A stretch of DNA of 6,599 nucleotides from Micropepsaceae bacterium (GTDB lineage Bacteria; Pseudomonadota; Alphaproteobacteria; Micropepsales; Micropepsaceae): contig JANWHR010000024.1 of assembly GCA_025450355.1 (NCBI GenBank), positions 1 to 6,599 on the forward strand, given 5' to 3'. Numbering within the stretch: position 1 is the stretch's first letter; every line of letters begins with the position of its first letter. The position numbers and the translations under genes are program-made. The notes beneath the pieces were generated by a model that was not told the origin of the DNA, ran no database searches, and worked only from the letters and a program-made list of their open reading frames with translations. This document shows, piece after piece, positions 1-6,117 of the stretch.

Positions 1-1
1 A

Positions 2-727
2 ATGCTGGACCAGGCGATCTATCTGTACCAGATTCTCGGCACGCCCGATCTCAAGGCCGACGCCACGAAGTTTTACTGGGTCGGGCGCGTGCTGCGGAAC
101 AGCGCGGTTCTGTTTGCGCGGCGCGAGGCCGCAGTCCAAAAAATCCAGGATGTGTTCACGCGTGAACTGATTGTGTCCGCGTCGGGAACCGCTTCGCGCC
201 TGAACTGGACCGTGTTGAAGAACACGCTTGGAATGAAATTCAGGCTGATTGAGGGATATCAGGGAACGGGAGACAGCATGCTTGCCGTGCAGCGCGGGGA
301 GGTGGACGCGCTCAGCATGGAATGGCCGATCCTGCGAATTCTCGGGGAGCCACTGATTCGCGGCCACAAGATCAATCTCCTGCTGCAGACGGGGCTGGAG
401 AAGGAACCGGATTTGCCGCAGGTGCCGCGGATGATTGATCTGGCGCAGAATGACAATCAGCGAAAGCTTCTGGAGCTGTTCTCGTCACCGTCCGTGATCG
501 GACGTTCGGTTGTCGCGCCTCCCGGCACGTCACCCGAAGGCGTGGCCGAACTGCGGCGGGGATTTATGGCGACCATGCAGGACGAAAGCTTTCTCGCGGA
601 CGTCAAAAGAGCGCGCCTTGAAATCAGTCCGCTGTCCGGTGAAGCCCTGCAGGCAGCAATCCTTCAGCAGGGCCAACTGCCGCCCGGCCTGATCACGCGG
701 GCGCGGAAGGCCGCCGGAATGAACTGA
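2..727 (+). CDS. Bug/TctC-type solute-binding protein, 5' end cut by window edge
   Basis: C-terminal 241 residues of a protein resembling the Bug (TctC) family, the periplasmic substrate-capturing subunits of tripartite tricarboxylate transporters or orphan sensors for small carboxylates. Visible family features are a glycine-rich ligand-loop region with SASGTASRLNW (residues 59-69), GYQGTGDSMLAVQRGEVDA (85-103), which matches the conserved 'GY.G..e..lAv.rGEvD' block, and the C-terminal VVAPPGTSPEGVAELRRGF (170-188), the usual 'vaPpGtP.e.v..L..a' element. Family members are usually about 300-340 residues with a signal peptide, so the ATG at position 2 is most likely an internal methionine, with 80-100 residues lying before the window. 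It stops at TGA 725-727 inside the terminator-like repeat and converges on the gene at 792-1175. No TctA/TctB permease gene is present. The family call is firm; the substrate is unknown. Confidence 0.85.
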   Translation: MLDQAIYLYQILGTPDLKADATKFYWVGRVLRNSAVLFARREAAVQKIQDVFTRELIVSASGTASRLNWTVLKNTLGMKFRLIEGYQGTGDSMLAVQRGEVDALSMEWPILRILGEPLIRGHKINLLLQTGLEKEPDLPQVPRMIDLAQNDNQRKLLELFSSPSVIGRSVVAPPGTSPEGVAELRRGFMATMQDESFLADVKRARLEISPLSGEALQAAILQQGQLPPGLITRARKAAGMN

Positions 728-787
728 CCCGGACGCGCGGGAGCGCGTGCGTCATGGCAAGCACTCCCGCAAGGGGCGTCCGGTCAG
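724..787. terminator. Nested inverted repeat between convergent genes, candidate two-way terminator
   Basis: CTGACCCGGACGC (724-736) pairs with GCGTCCGGTCAG (776-787) with one bulged C. Immediately inside, GCGGGAG (737-743) pairs perfectly with CTCCCGC (764-770), leaving a five-base bulge (771-775) on one side. The structure starts within the stop codon of the plus-strand solute-binding gene and ends just before the stop of the minus-strand gene (792-794), where a shared terminator would sit. There is no clear T-tract on either side, so intrinsic termination may be inefficient or the hairpin may mainly protect 3' ends. Confidence 0.5.
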
Positions 788-791
788 CGCT

Positions 792-1175
792 TCAGGCCTT
801 CGCCACCTGCCAGGCGCCGTTGCCGCGGCCCTCTCCCGCGGTTTCTCCGGCTTTCGTATCCATCCGGAACAAATAGACGGGTTTGCCTTTGTAAGCCCAC
901 TGTTTGGAACCGTCGTCACGCGTGATGATCGTCCAGTCTCCCGTGGGCCGGGCACCCTCGGCGGGCCTCAACGGCGGCCACACATTTGCACAATTGCCGT
1001 TGCAGGCGGATTTGTCCGGCGTTTTATCGTTCGCAAATGTGTAGAGCGTCATGCCTTTGGCATCTTCAAGCACGCCGTTCTTCACCATGACATTGGCCGG
1101 TGTGGCCTGCGCGAAGGCATAACCGCTGACCGCCAGGGCCAGGAACGCTGGGGCAACAAAATTCATTCTGTGCAT
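792..1175 (-). CDS. Secreted small protein with two Yx(F)xxD motifs (COG4315-like)
   Basis: 127-residue exported protein of the 'secreted repeat / Yx(FWY)xxD' family (COG4315 type), whose molecular function is not established. A signal peptide (residues 1-22, hydrophobic FLALAVSGYA, cleavage likely after AFA) is followed by two copies of the motif: Y45-T-F-A-N-D50 and Y101-L-F-R-M-D106. Between them is the family's CxxxC block, CNGNCANVWPPL (58-69). These are the only two cysteines, so a disulfide or metal site is possible. The ATG at 1175 was chosen because GGAGGAG (1180-1186 on the minus strand) lies 4 nt upstream; a second ATG at 1166 is too far from it, and a longer TTG start at 1262 has no ribosome site. 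A 137-bp gap separates it from the upstream solute-binding gene, so it may have its own promoter, though I see no convincing -35/-10 pair. It ends at the shared hairpin 724-787. Confidence 0.85.
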   Translation of the reverse strand: MHRMNFVAPAFLALAVSGYAFAQATPANVMVKNGVLEDAKGMTLYTFANDKTPDKSACNGNCANVWPPLRPAEGARPTGDWTIITRDDGSKQWAYKGKPVYLFRMDTKAGETAGEGRGNGAWQVAKA

Positions 1176-1312
1176 TGTGCTCCTCCATTGGTTGCCAAGA
1201 ACGCCATAAGCGACGGTCCTCACATGGCTCCCGCCCGGCGTTGCACACAGGAACCGCGGCAACGAATACGCAGAACAACCGTTTAGGTTCAGCCAGAACT
1301 GGCCGGATTCTG

Positions 1313-2221
1313 TCAGCCCGTGCCGCCCGCGGCTTCCTGCCGGTACGAATCATCCAGTACCGCGGTCGCGCGAGCCGCATCTTCGGCCGGAAAGCCTGCC
1401 TTCTGCATCAGCTCTACGGTTTTCGCGAAGGCGCGTTTGGGGATGGAGAGATCGGGCGGAAAGACCCGCTTCTCCCGCATGTAATCGAGCGACTGACGTC
1501 CGTATTTTCCGTCTGCATGGATCACTTCGGCCATCAAGGACAGCAAGGATGCATCGTTCGCGCCATTGTCCATCCAGGCAGTCGCCTCGATCAGGCCGCG
1601 CAGGAATGCCACGACGGCCGCGCGGTTCTTCCCGGCCCAGCGGTTGTCCACAATAATCGTCGTGAACGCGATTTCGGGAATGTAATCCGTCACCTCTCCG
1701 AGATTTCGGAATCCTGCATCCTCGGCAATGAAGTTCAGCGGGATGAGTTGCACCGCGGCATCGATCGTTCCCTCCTGCAGTGCCTTCCACCGCGCGGGAT
1801 GCAGTCCCACGACGTCGAACGTGTAATCGCCAGGGTAATTCAATCCGTGCCGGCGCAGCACTTCCATCGTGTAAAGCGCGGTCCCTTCCGTCAGCGATGA
1901 GGTGCCAAGCACGGCGCCCTTCAAATCCTCGATGCGCTCAAACCGCGGATGGGCAATCAGCGAAAGCGGCAGGCGATTCACGTTCGCGGCGATGACCCGC
2001 AAATTCCCGCCGCCAACCGCGTCGCGGATGGCGCCCTCTGGCGGTGTGATTGCAACATCGCGAGCGCCTTCCCTTACTGCGGCCGTCGCCCTGTCCACGG
2101 TCGGGAGCAATGTGGTCTCGACCTCAATGCCATTCTTCGCGAACAGGCCCTGGCGTTCGGCCACATAGACGGGGAGAAAATTAAAGCCAATTCCACCGGC
2201 GGCAACGCGTATCCGTGTCAT
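1313..2221 (-). CDS. NMT1/THI5-like ABC-type solute-binding protein without signal peptide
   Basis: 302-residue protein resembling the NMT1/THI5-like (SsuA/TauA type) solute-binding superfamily, which binds small organic ligands for ABC importers or, in some members, acts in pyrimidine metabolism. Visible family signatures are the first beta-strand and ligand loop with FLPVYVAERQGLFAKNGIEV (15-34), the domain-I block VAITPPEGAIRDAVGGG (56-72), IEDLKGAVLGTSS (97-109), which matches the usual 'l.dLkGk.vg.s' element, and LQEGTIDAA (148-156). The chain starts directly with MTRIRVAAGG and has no hydrophobic leader, unlike secreted relatives. The ATG at 2221 is supported by AGGAGA (2227-2232, minus strand) 5 nt upstream; the longer GTG start at 2254 adds no signal peptide. 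The gene lies 75 bp downstream of the second secreted paralogue and could be in the same transcript. No permease or ATPase gene is present. The fold is confident; the ligand and role are unknown. Confidence 0.82.
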   Translation of the reverse strand: MTRIRVAAGGIGFNFLPVYVAERQGLFAKNGIEVETTLLPTVDRATAAVREGARDVAITPPEGAIRDAVGGGNLRVIAANVNRLPLSLIAHPRFERIEDLKGAVLGTSSLTEGTALYTMEVLRRHGLNYPGDYTFDVVGLHPARWKALQEGTIDAAVQLIPLNFIAEDAGFRNLGEVTDYIPEIAFTTIIVDNRWAGKNRAAVVAFLRGLIEATAWMDNGANDASLLSLMAEVIHADGKYGRQSLDYMREKRVFPPDLSIPKRAFAKTVELMQKAGFPAEDAARATAVLDDSYRQEAAGGTG

Positions 2222-2296
2222 GCAAGTCTCCTGAAGACCGCAGCCGCGTCGCACTCATTGCCGTGCGGCGGCATGTTTTGCGTGGCCAAAGCCGGT

Positions 2297-3145
2297 CTAG
2301 AAGTCGCGTTTGGTGGCGCGGGGAACAGGGACTGCGCCGGGCACCGGGATAAGGCCATCGCCCTCCTCGGCGCAGATGTCCTCTTCCCAATGGTTATTGC
2401 GATATTCGTACCCCTGTTCGAACCGCACGAGGCCGTTCCACGCGGCGGTGAATGTGCCCGGATCCTCGACATGGACCAGGACCTGGAAACCCTTGCCGCC
2501 GTTGGTCAGCCTGAAGCGCTCGATCACATGCAACTGCTTTGTGTGCGGCGTGCGGTAGCGGTCGAGCGGCCCCTTGTCGTCCAGTGCGATGGTATCCACG
2601 ACCAGCGTATCGCCATTCTCATAATGGCCGACCGATTCTCCGTACCAGGAATAGGGTGGATTTTTGCTGTGCGGCACGTCCAGGTAAACCCGCTGGATCT
2701 GCGCATCCCGCTTCCACATCAGCAGAACTTCTTTTGGCGTCTGCACGATCTGCATTGGCTCGCCGGGAAACAGCAGGATGCCCGGGACGCCGCCAGGGAA
2801 GCAGCGCGATGGCGCATTGAAGCCGATTTCGCCACCGATCACCTTGCGGTTGGCGTCATCCATCACCTTCTTCGCCCAGGGCAGGAGCAACGGATTGTCG
2901 GTCACGGCGACCGGGTCCACGATTTTGGGCCGGTACTTGTTCGTACCGGCTATGGGCGCGGGACCCTTGTCGCCTGGCACCGGCTGGTACGTCGGCCCAC
3001 CCGCGAGCACCCACATCTTCCGGCCGGAACTGAAGTCCGGAATGCCATTGTTCTGGGCCCCCGCGGCCGGCGCCCCGCTGACCGGCAGCGCCGGCGCCGC
3101 AAGCAGGGCGGTGGCAAGGATCAATTCGACAACACGCCTGACCAT
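2297..3145 (-). CDS. Secreted protein of unknown function, 'GESVGHYENGDTLVVDT' family (paralogue B)
   Basis: 282-residue predicted exported protein of a family with no established function that I know from Proteobacteria and Acidobacteriota by its G.SvGhwegdTLvvdT block. The signal peptide covers about residues 1-30 (LILATALLAAPALPV core, cleavage near SGA or AGA). Key elements are RCFPGGVP (114-121), GESVGHYENGDTLVVDT (169-185), TPHTKQLHVIERFR (199-212), VEDPGTF (226-232) and a late cysteine, EDIC (255-258). The same blocks occur in order in the product of the gene just upstream (3157-3894), so the two are tandem paralogues. The mature chain has exactly two cysteines, C115 and C258. The ATG at 3145 follows the upstream stop by 11 nt, and its Shine-Dalgarno AGGTGA shares bases with the upstream TAG, which suggests translational coupling. 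The beta-rich pattern suggests a small barrel or sandwich domain, but that is inference. Confidence 0.8.
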   Translation of the reverse strand: MVRRVVELILATALLAAPALPVSGAPAAGAQNNGIPDFSSGRKMWVLAGGPTYQPVPGDKGPAPIAGTNKYRPKIVDPVAVTDNPLLLPWAKKVMDDANRKVIGGEIGFNAPSRCFPGGVPGILLFPGEPMQIVQTPKEVLLMWKRDAQIQRVYLDVPHSKNPPYSWYGESVGHYENGDTLVVDTIALDDKGPLDRYRTPHTKQLHVIERFRLTNGGKGFQVLVHVEDPGTFTAAWNGLVRFEQGYEYRNNHWEEDICAEEGDGLIPVPGAVPVPRATKRDF

Positions 3146-3156
3146 GATGCTTTCAC

Positions 3157-3894
3157 CTATTGGGGGTGCACGCCTGTGACCGCCGAAAGGTCACGGTGCT
3201 TTTCACCGCAATTCCAATCCATGATTCGAAGATCGGGTCGCGCCTGGTAAACCAGACGGGCCGTCCAGTCTTTGGTGAATACGACGGGATCGTGAATGGT
3301 AACCACGTCTTCCAGGGTCTTGGCATCTACCTTGCGGATGCGTTCGGTTGTGCGCAACTGGTCGCTGTGCGGTGCTCCGGAATTGTCGAGGAAAGTCGAG
3401 TCGTTGTAGCCCGCCGTCTCGATCACCAGGGTGTTGCCTTGCCAGTGCCCCGCGGAATGCCCGGCATAATAGGGCAGGACCTGAAGGTCCTTGTCGGGGG
3501 GCAGGGGTTTTTGCATGTCCACACGGCGGATCATGTGATTGATCTCGTACAGGAGATAAATCTCACCGCGATTTTGTGCCTGGACGATTTCGAACGGATA
3601 GGGATCTTCCAGCGCGCGCGGAATGCCATCGGGAAGACAATAGCTGCGCGACCGGTCGTCCAGCTTTCCGGCGGCGAGATCGGCCATGTTCTTTTTGTAT
3701 TGGGCCATCGCCTCGGGCTTGTACGGCGGATCGCCGCCCGTAACCGGGTCGAGCCGTGGATTGTATGTGGCCGTCCAATACACACCACTGATATCGGGCG
3801 GTGGAGCTGCGGCATTCGCAGAACTCTGCACCGCGGCGAGCAGACAGACAGCCGCCGCGGCAGCGAGGAAAACTCGAACGCTTTGGTATTTCAT
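3157..3894 (-). CDS. Secreted protein of unknown function, 'GHSAGHWQGNTLVIET' family (paralogue A)
   Basis: 245-residue predicted exported protein of the same uncharacterised family as the gene at 2297-3145. The signal peptide is residues 1-28 (alanine/leucine-rich core, cleavage after ANA), followed by the frequent mature start PPPDISGVYW (31-40). Family blocks are YCLPDGIPR (85-93), GHSAGHWQGNTLVIET (145-160), APHSDQLRTTERIRKVD (174-190), IHDPVVF (200-206) and DWNCGEKHRD (226-235). C86 and C229 are the only cysteines outside the signal peptide. The ATG at 3894 was chosen because a clean signal peptide starts there; the ribosome site before it is weak. A longer TTG frame to 3936 adds 14 residues of non-leader sequence and has no better ribosome site. 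It lies 54 bp downstream of the DUF6152 gene and 11 bp upstream of paralogue B, so it is the middle gene of a three-gene unit. Confidence 0.82.
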   Translation of the reverse strand: MKYQSVRVFLAAAAAVCLLAAVQSSANAAAPPPDISGVYWTATYNPRLDPVTGGDPPYKPEAMAQYKKNMADLAAGKLDDRSRSYCLPDGIPRALEDPYPFEIVQAQNRGEIYLLYEINHMIRRVDMQKPLPPDKDLQVLPYYAGHSAGHWQGNTLVIETAGYNDSTFLDNSGAPHSDQLRTTERIRKVDAKTLEDVVTIHDPVVFTKDWTARLVYQARPDLRIMDWNCGEKHRDLSAVTGVHPQ

Positions 3895-3948
3895 CGAAGC
3901 ATCAGACCCGGAAAGCCGCCGAACCGATGGCGCCAAAAGTTATGAACA

Positions 3949-4398
3949 TCAAGTGTTCCCGGCCGTCGCACGATGCGCAGCGCGTTCCTTCTGCCGCTCC
4001 TGGGAGCCGCCATCGTTCTTGACCGCATTGTGCCCACCGCTGTCGAGCGTCACAAAATCACCCCCCGGAAGGCCGCTTTTCATCGGATGTACCGTCATCC
4101 GGATTTTATCGCCGGGCTGCAGGGTCTTTGGATTCCAGCCGAGGCCAACAAGGATGGTCAGCGAACCCATTTCGACTGCCCATTCCTGCGGCTTGCCGTT
4201 CGGGTCCGTCACCTCGAGGCGGATCCAGCTGTGTGGATTGGTCCACATGAACTGCTTCACCGTCCCCTCGACGGAAACCTTCTTGTCAACCGCGAACATG
4301 GCGTAGGAATGGTGCGCCGAAGCCGATGGCGCCGCGACGGCCATGGCCATGGCCATGGCAAGTGCCGCACCGGGTAAAGCATAGCTGCTGACCATCAT
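3949..4398 (-). CDS. DUF6152-family secreted protein
   Basis: 149-residue exported protein matching the DUF6152 pattern as I know it; its function is not established. The signal peptide is residues 1-28 with a repetitive AMAMAMAVAA core, and the predicted cleavage ASA|HHS leaves His-His at the mature N-terminus. Family blocks follow: VSVEGTVKQFMWTNPHSWIRLEV (41-63), KPQEWAVEMGS (69-79), LGWNPKTLQPGDKIRMTVHPM (86-106) and PGGDFVTLDSGG (111-122). Strand spacing suggests an OB-like small barrel (inference). The last 25 or so residues are charged and less typical; relatives usually end soon after a 'V.LpdG' strand. GGAGGAG (4402-4408, minus strand) lies 3 nt before the ATG at 4398 and 6 nt before a second ATG at 4395, so either may be used. 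It is the first gene of the unit with the two secreted paralogues. The best promoter guess is a weak TTCCAT-17-TATTCT (minus strand, 4479-4451). Confidence 0.88.
   Translation of the reverse strand: MMVSSYALPGAALAMAMAMAVAAPSASAHHSYAMFAVDKKVSVEGTVKQFMWTNPHSWIRLEVTDPNGKPQEWAVEMGSLTILVGLGWNPKTLQPGDKIRMTVHPMKSGLPGGDFVTLDSGGHNAVKNDGGSQERQKERAAHRATAGNT
4339..4359. repeat. Hexanucleotide tandem repeat GGCCAT x3.5 inside a signal peptide
   Basis: Three perfect GGCCAT units plus a partial GGC. They lie in the coding sequence of the DUF6152 signal peptide and encode alternating Ala-Met on the minus strand. Because the unit is six bases, gain or loss by slippage would keep the frame and only change the length of the hydrophobic core. 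Confidence 0.85.
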
Positions 4399-4499
4399 CG
4401 TCTCCTCCGTTGCCGGACGGCATGGCGCCGGGCAATTGCAATGTTCTTACAGAATACAGAGCCGGACAGGCAAATGGAACGGCCTACCAGTTCTTCACG

Positions 4500-4673
4500 A
4501 TGCAGGATGAACCGAAAGCGCTTTGTCGGATCGGCTACAACCTGGTTGTTAACCGCTGCGCCGCCTGCGAGCGGATTGTTGATTTTCACGCTGTACCAGG
4601 TCGCCTGCAGGTCGAGACCGCGCAGGAAATCGAGCTGTGGCGCGATTTCAAATCCGGCGCTGTAGTTTCCCCC
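4500..4673 (-). pseudogene. TonB-dependent receptor remnant (barrel fragment)
   Basis: Reading the minus strand, about 58 codons encode a recognisable piece of a TonB-dependent outer-membrane receptor barrel: GGNYSAGFEIAPQ, then LRGLDLQATWYSVKINNPL and a DPTKRFRFI end, as in receptors with the '.W.vGie..P.fl.GLd...tWYsvkInn' strand pair. No plug domain, TonB box or remaining barrel (normally 700-1000 residues) is present. The open frame runs upstream only to a stop at 4872-4874 and, beyond about residue 25 on either side of this piece, reads as arginine-rich non-family sequence ending near 4395. The fragment fills part of the 510-bp gap (4399-4908) between the peptidase and DUF6152 genes, and the rest of the gap shows no gene. 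It is most likely a relic of a deleted receptor gene. Confidence 0.65.
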
Positions 4674-4908
4674 TTTCCGGCGGCGCAATGTGTCGCGCAT
4701 CTGACCAGGCGACGCAGCGTTGTTCCGAATCCCCCGGGGAATCATCGCTGCCGATCGCGAAGGGGCGGAGAATTGCCGGAACGGAGGCCGGCGATCAATC
4801 TGATTTGGCCGGTGAACGGGCGGAAAACGCGGGTCTGTGGCATTACGCCGCGAAAGCGTTGCAGTTATAGGTCAGTTGCCTCAGCTTCTTCGAGCACTGC
4901 GCGAGTCA

Positions 4909-6117
4909 TCAGTGCCCGACGATGCTGGTCCCCGCAAGTTGCGCGACAGCACCCAGCGTGGTTTGCGCCGCGTTCAGGCCCAGCAGGAAGTCCTTGTCGG
5001 AATAGGTCGCGTACACATCCGTCGGCTGATGCCAGTTCGGGTCCCAGCCGCTGCCGATCTGAGTGCCGCGTTCGTTTTCGCGCAGCGAAACCGATGCCAC
5101 CACGTCCTCGAAATCGACGGAATCGGTATTGGTCATGTGATTTCCGATGACCGCGGGATAGTCACTGGCGTATTTTTCGTTTGCCCCTTCGATCGTCCAG
5201 GCCAGCGCATTGGCGTCTGCCGCGAACTTCGCTTTTCCCTGGAATTCGATGTTGACGTCGGCTTCCGGACGCTGCACCGGGCTGATGCTTCCGTCGGCGC
5301 GCGGCGCGCCATGGTCGAACAGCATCATGTCGTGTTGAATCATCCCGAGCCATTTCGGTTCGGGATAGCGGCCGGAACCTGCGGGAAATTCTTTGCCCTG
5401 AAGGTCGCGGCGCTGCGCGACATAGGCCCGCGACCCCTGATGTCCCGTCTCTTCGTTGTTCCACAGCGCAAAGCGGATCGACCGGTCGGTGACGACATCC
5501 GGGTTGTTCAGGATGCGCGCCAGTTCCATCACCAGCGCCGTTCCCGAACCGTCGTCATTGGCCGCTTCCCCCCAGCCGTGTCCGTCCATGTGGGCAGAGA
5601 TGATGTACATTTCCTCCGGATGGGTTCTGCCGATCTTTGTACAGAACACTTCCTCGCGCGGGCCGGGGGTCGCAGGCTCGCGGTCCAGCGCGCGCAATTT
5701 GGGGTCGGGCTGGCGCATGGGATCGCCGTTAAGCCAGGTCGGATTGCGGTGATAGCGTCCACGCCCGCCGCCGACCGTCCGTTCGGGCTCGCTGCCATTC
5801 GCCGGCGTTCCGACTTCAATATGCGGTGCACTACTGGTGCGCCCCGGTTCTGGATAATCATATTTCAGACGCTCGGTCGGGCAGCCATAGCCTTTGAGCC
5901 GGGCTTCGATCCAGTCGATCGCCGCGCGATTGCGCGCTGTGCCCTGCCGCCGGTCGCCAAACTGGGTCAACCCCTTGATCGTATCCTTGTAGTTTTGCAG
6001 GTTGAGGCGGGAGACGAGCGCCGCCACAGGATCTTCAGGGGCAGCAGCGGCTTGCGCGCCGGCCGCGATCAGGGTCAGGCTGCAACCAAGGACAGTGAAA
6101 ACTGGCGCCCGCTTCAT
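4909..6117 (-). CDS. Exported M28-family zinc metallopeptidase
   Basis: 402-residue predicted periplasmic or secreted aminopeptidase/carboxypeptidase of family M28, which uses two zinc ions to remove residues from peptide ends. The signal peptide is residues 1-23 (cleavage near AQA|AAA). All expected metal and catalytic residues are visible: H176 in SAHMDGHG, D188 in ANDDGSGTA, E222-E223 in NNEETGHQGS (general base and ligand), D263 in QHDMM and H363 in NWHQPTD. By motif it should be active. A Gly/Arg/Pro-rich segment (about 108-157) lies between the N-terminal helix region and the catalytic core and is less typical. Only two cysteines, C79 and C159, remain after cleavage. The ATG at 6117 has AGGGAG (6125-6130, minus strand) 7 nt upstream; the frame continues to 6243 without a leader or ribosome site. 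Transcription starts from the divergent region 6118-6427. Substrate specificity cannot be told from sequence. Confidence 0.93.
   Translation of the reverse strand: MKRAPVFTVLGCSLTLIAAGAQAAAAPEDPVAALVSRLNLQNYKDTIKGLTQFGDRRQGTARNRAAIDWIEARLKGYGCPTERLKYDYPEPGRTSSAPHIEVGTPANGSEPERTVGGGRGRYHRNPTWLNGDPMRQPDPKLRALDREPATPGPREEVFCTKIGRTHPEEMYIISAHMDGHGWGEAANDDGSGTALVMELARILNNPDVVTDRSIRFALWNNEETGHQGSRAYVAQRRDLQGKEFPAGSGRYPEPKWLGMIQHDMMLFDHGAPRADGSISPVQRPEADVNIEFQGKAKFAADANALAWTIEGANEKYASDYPAVIGNHMTNTDSVDFEDVVASVSLRENERGTQIGSGWDPNWHQPTDVYATYSDKDFLLGLNAAQTTLGAVAQLAGTSIVGH

Noticed and set aside
1292..1303. GCCAG-AA-CTGGC palindrome just after the NMT1-like gene
   Set aside because: Only five-base arms with a two-base centre and no T-tract; too weak to call a terminator or operator.
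1175..1900. 241-codon plus-strand frame opposite the NMT1-like gene
   Set aside because: Composition is Arg/His/Gln-rich without motifs, and the minus-strand product is a clear family member.
2256..2275. Hairpin followed by TTTT on the plus strand
   Set aside because: The T-run is on the wrong strand for the minus-strand genes on both sides, and no plus-strand gene ends here.
1949..3250. 433-codon open frame on the plus strand
   Set aside because: It is antisense to paralogue B, whose signal peptide, family motifs and ribosome site are clear; long antisense frames are expected in GC-rich coding DNA, and this one has no ribosome site or recognisable domain.
3160..3945. 261-codon open frame on the plus strand opposite paralogue A
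   Set aside because: It almost exactly mirrors the real minus-strand gene, a codon-bias shadow; there is no family resemblance.
4410..5150. 246-codon plus-strand frame across the receptor remnant and peptidase 3' end
   Set aside because: It overlaps the catalytic C-terminus of the M28 gene in antisense, is rich in Arg/Pro/Ser, and has no recognisable domain.
6082..6093. Possible lipobox (VLGC, residues 9-12) in the M28 signal peptide
   Set aside because: The cysteine is too close to the N-terminus for a lipoprotein signal, Leu at -2 is atypical, and a signal peptidase I site follows.
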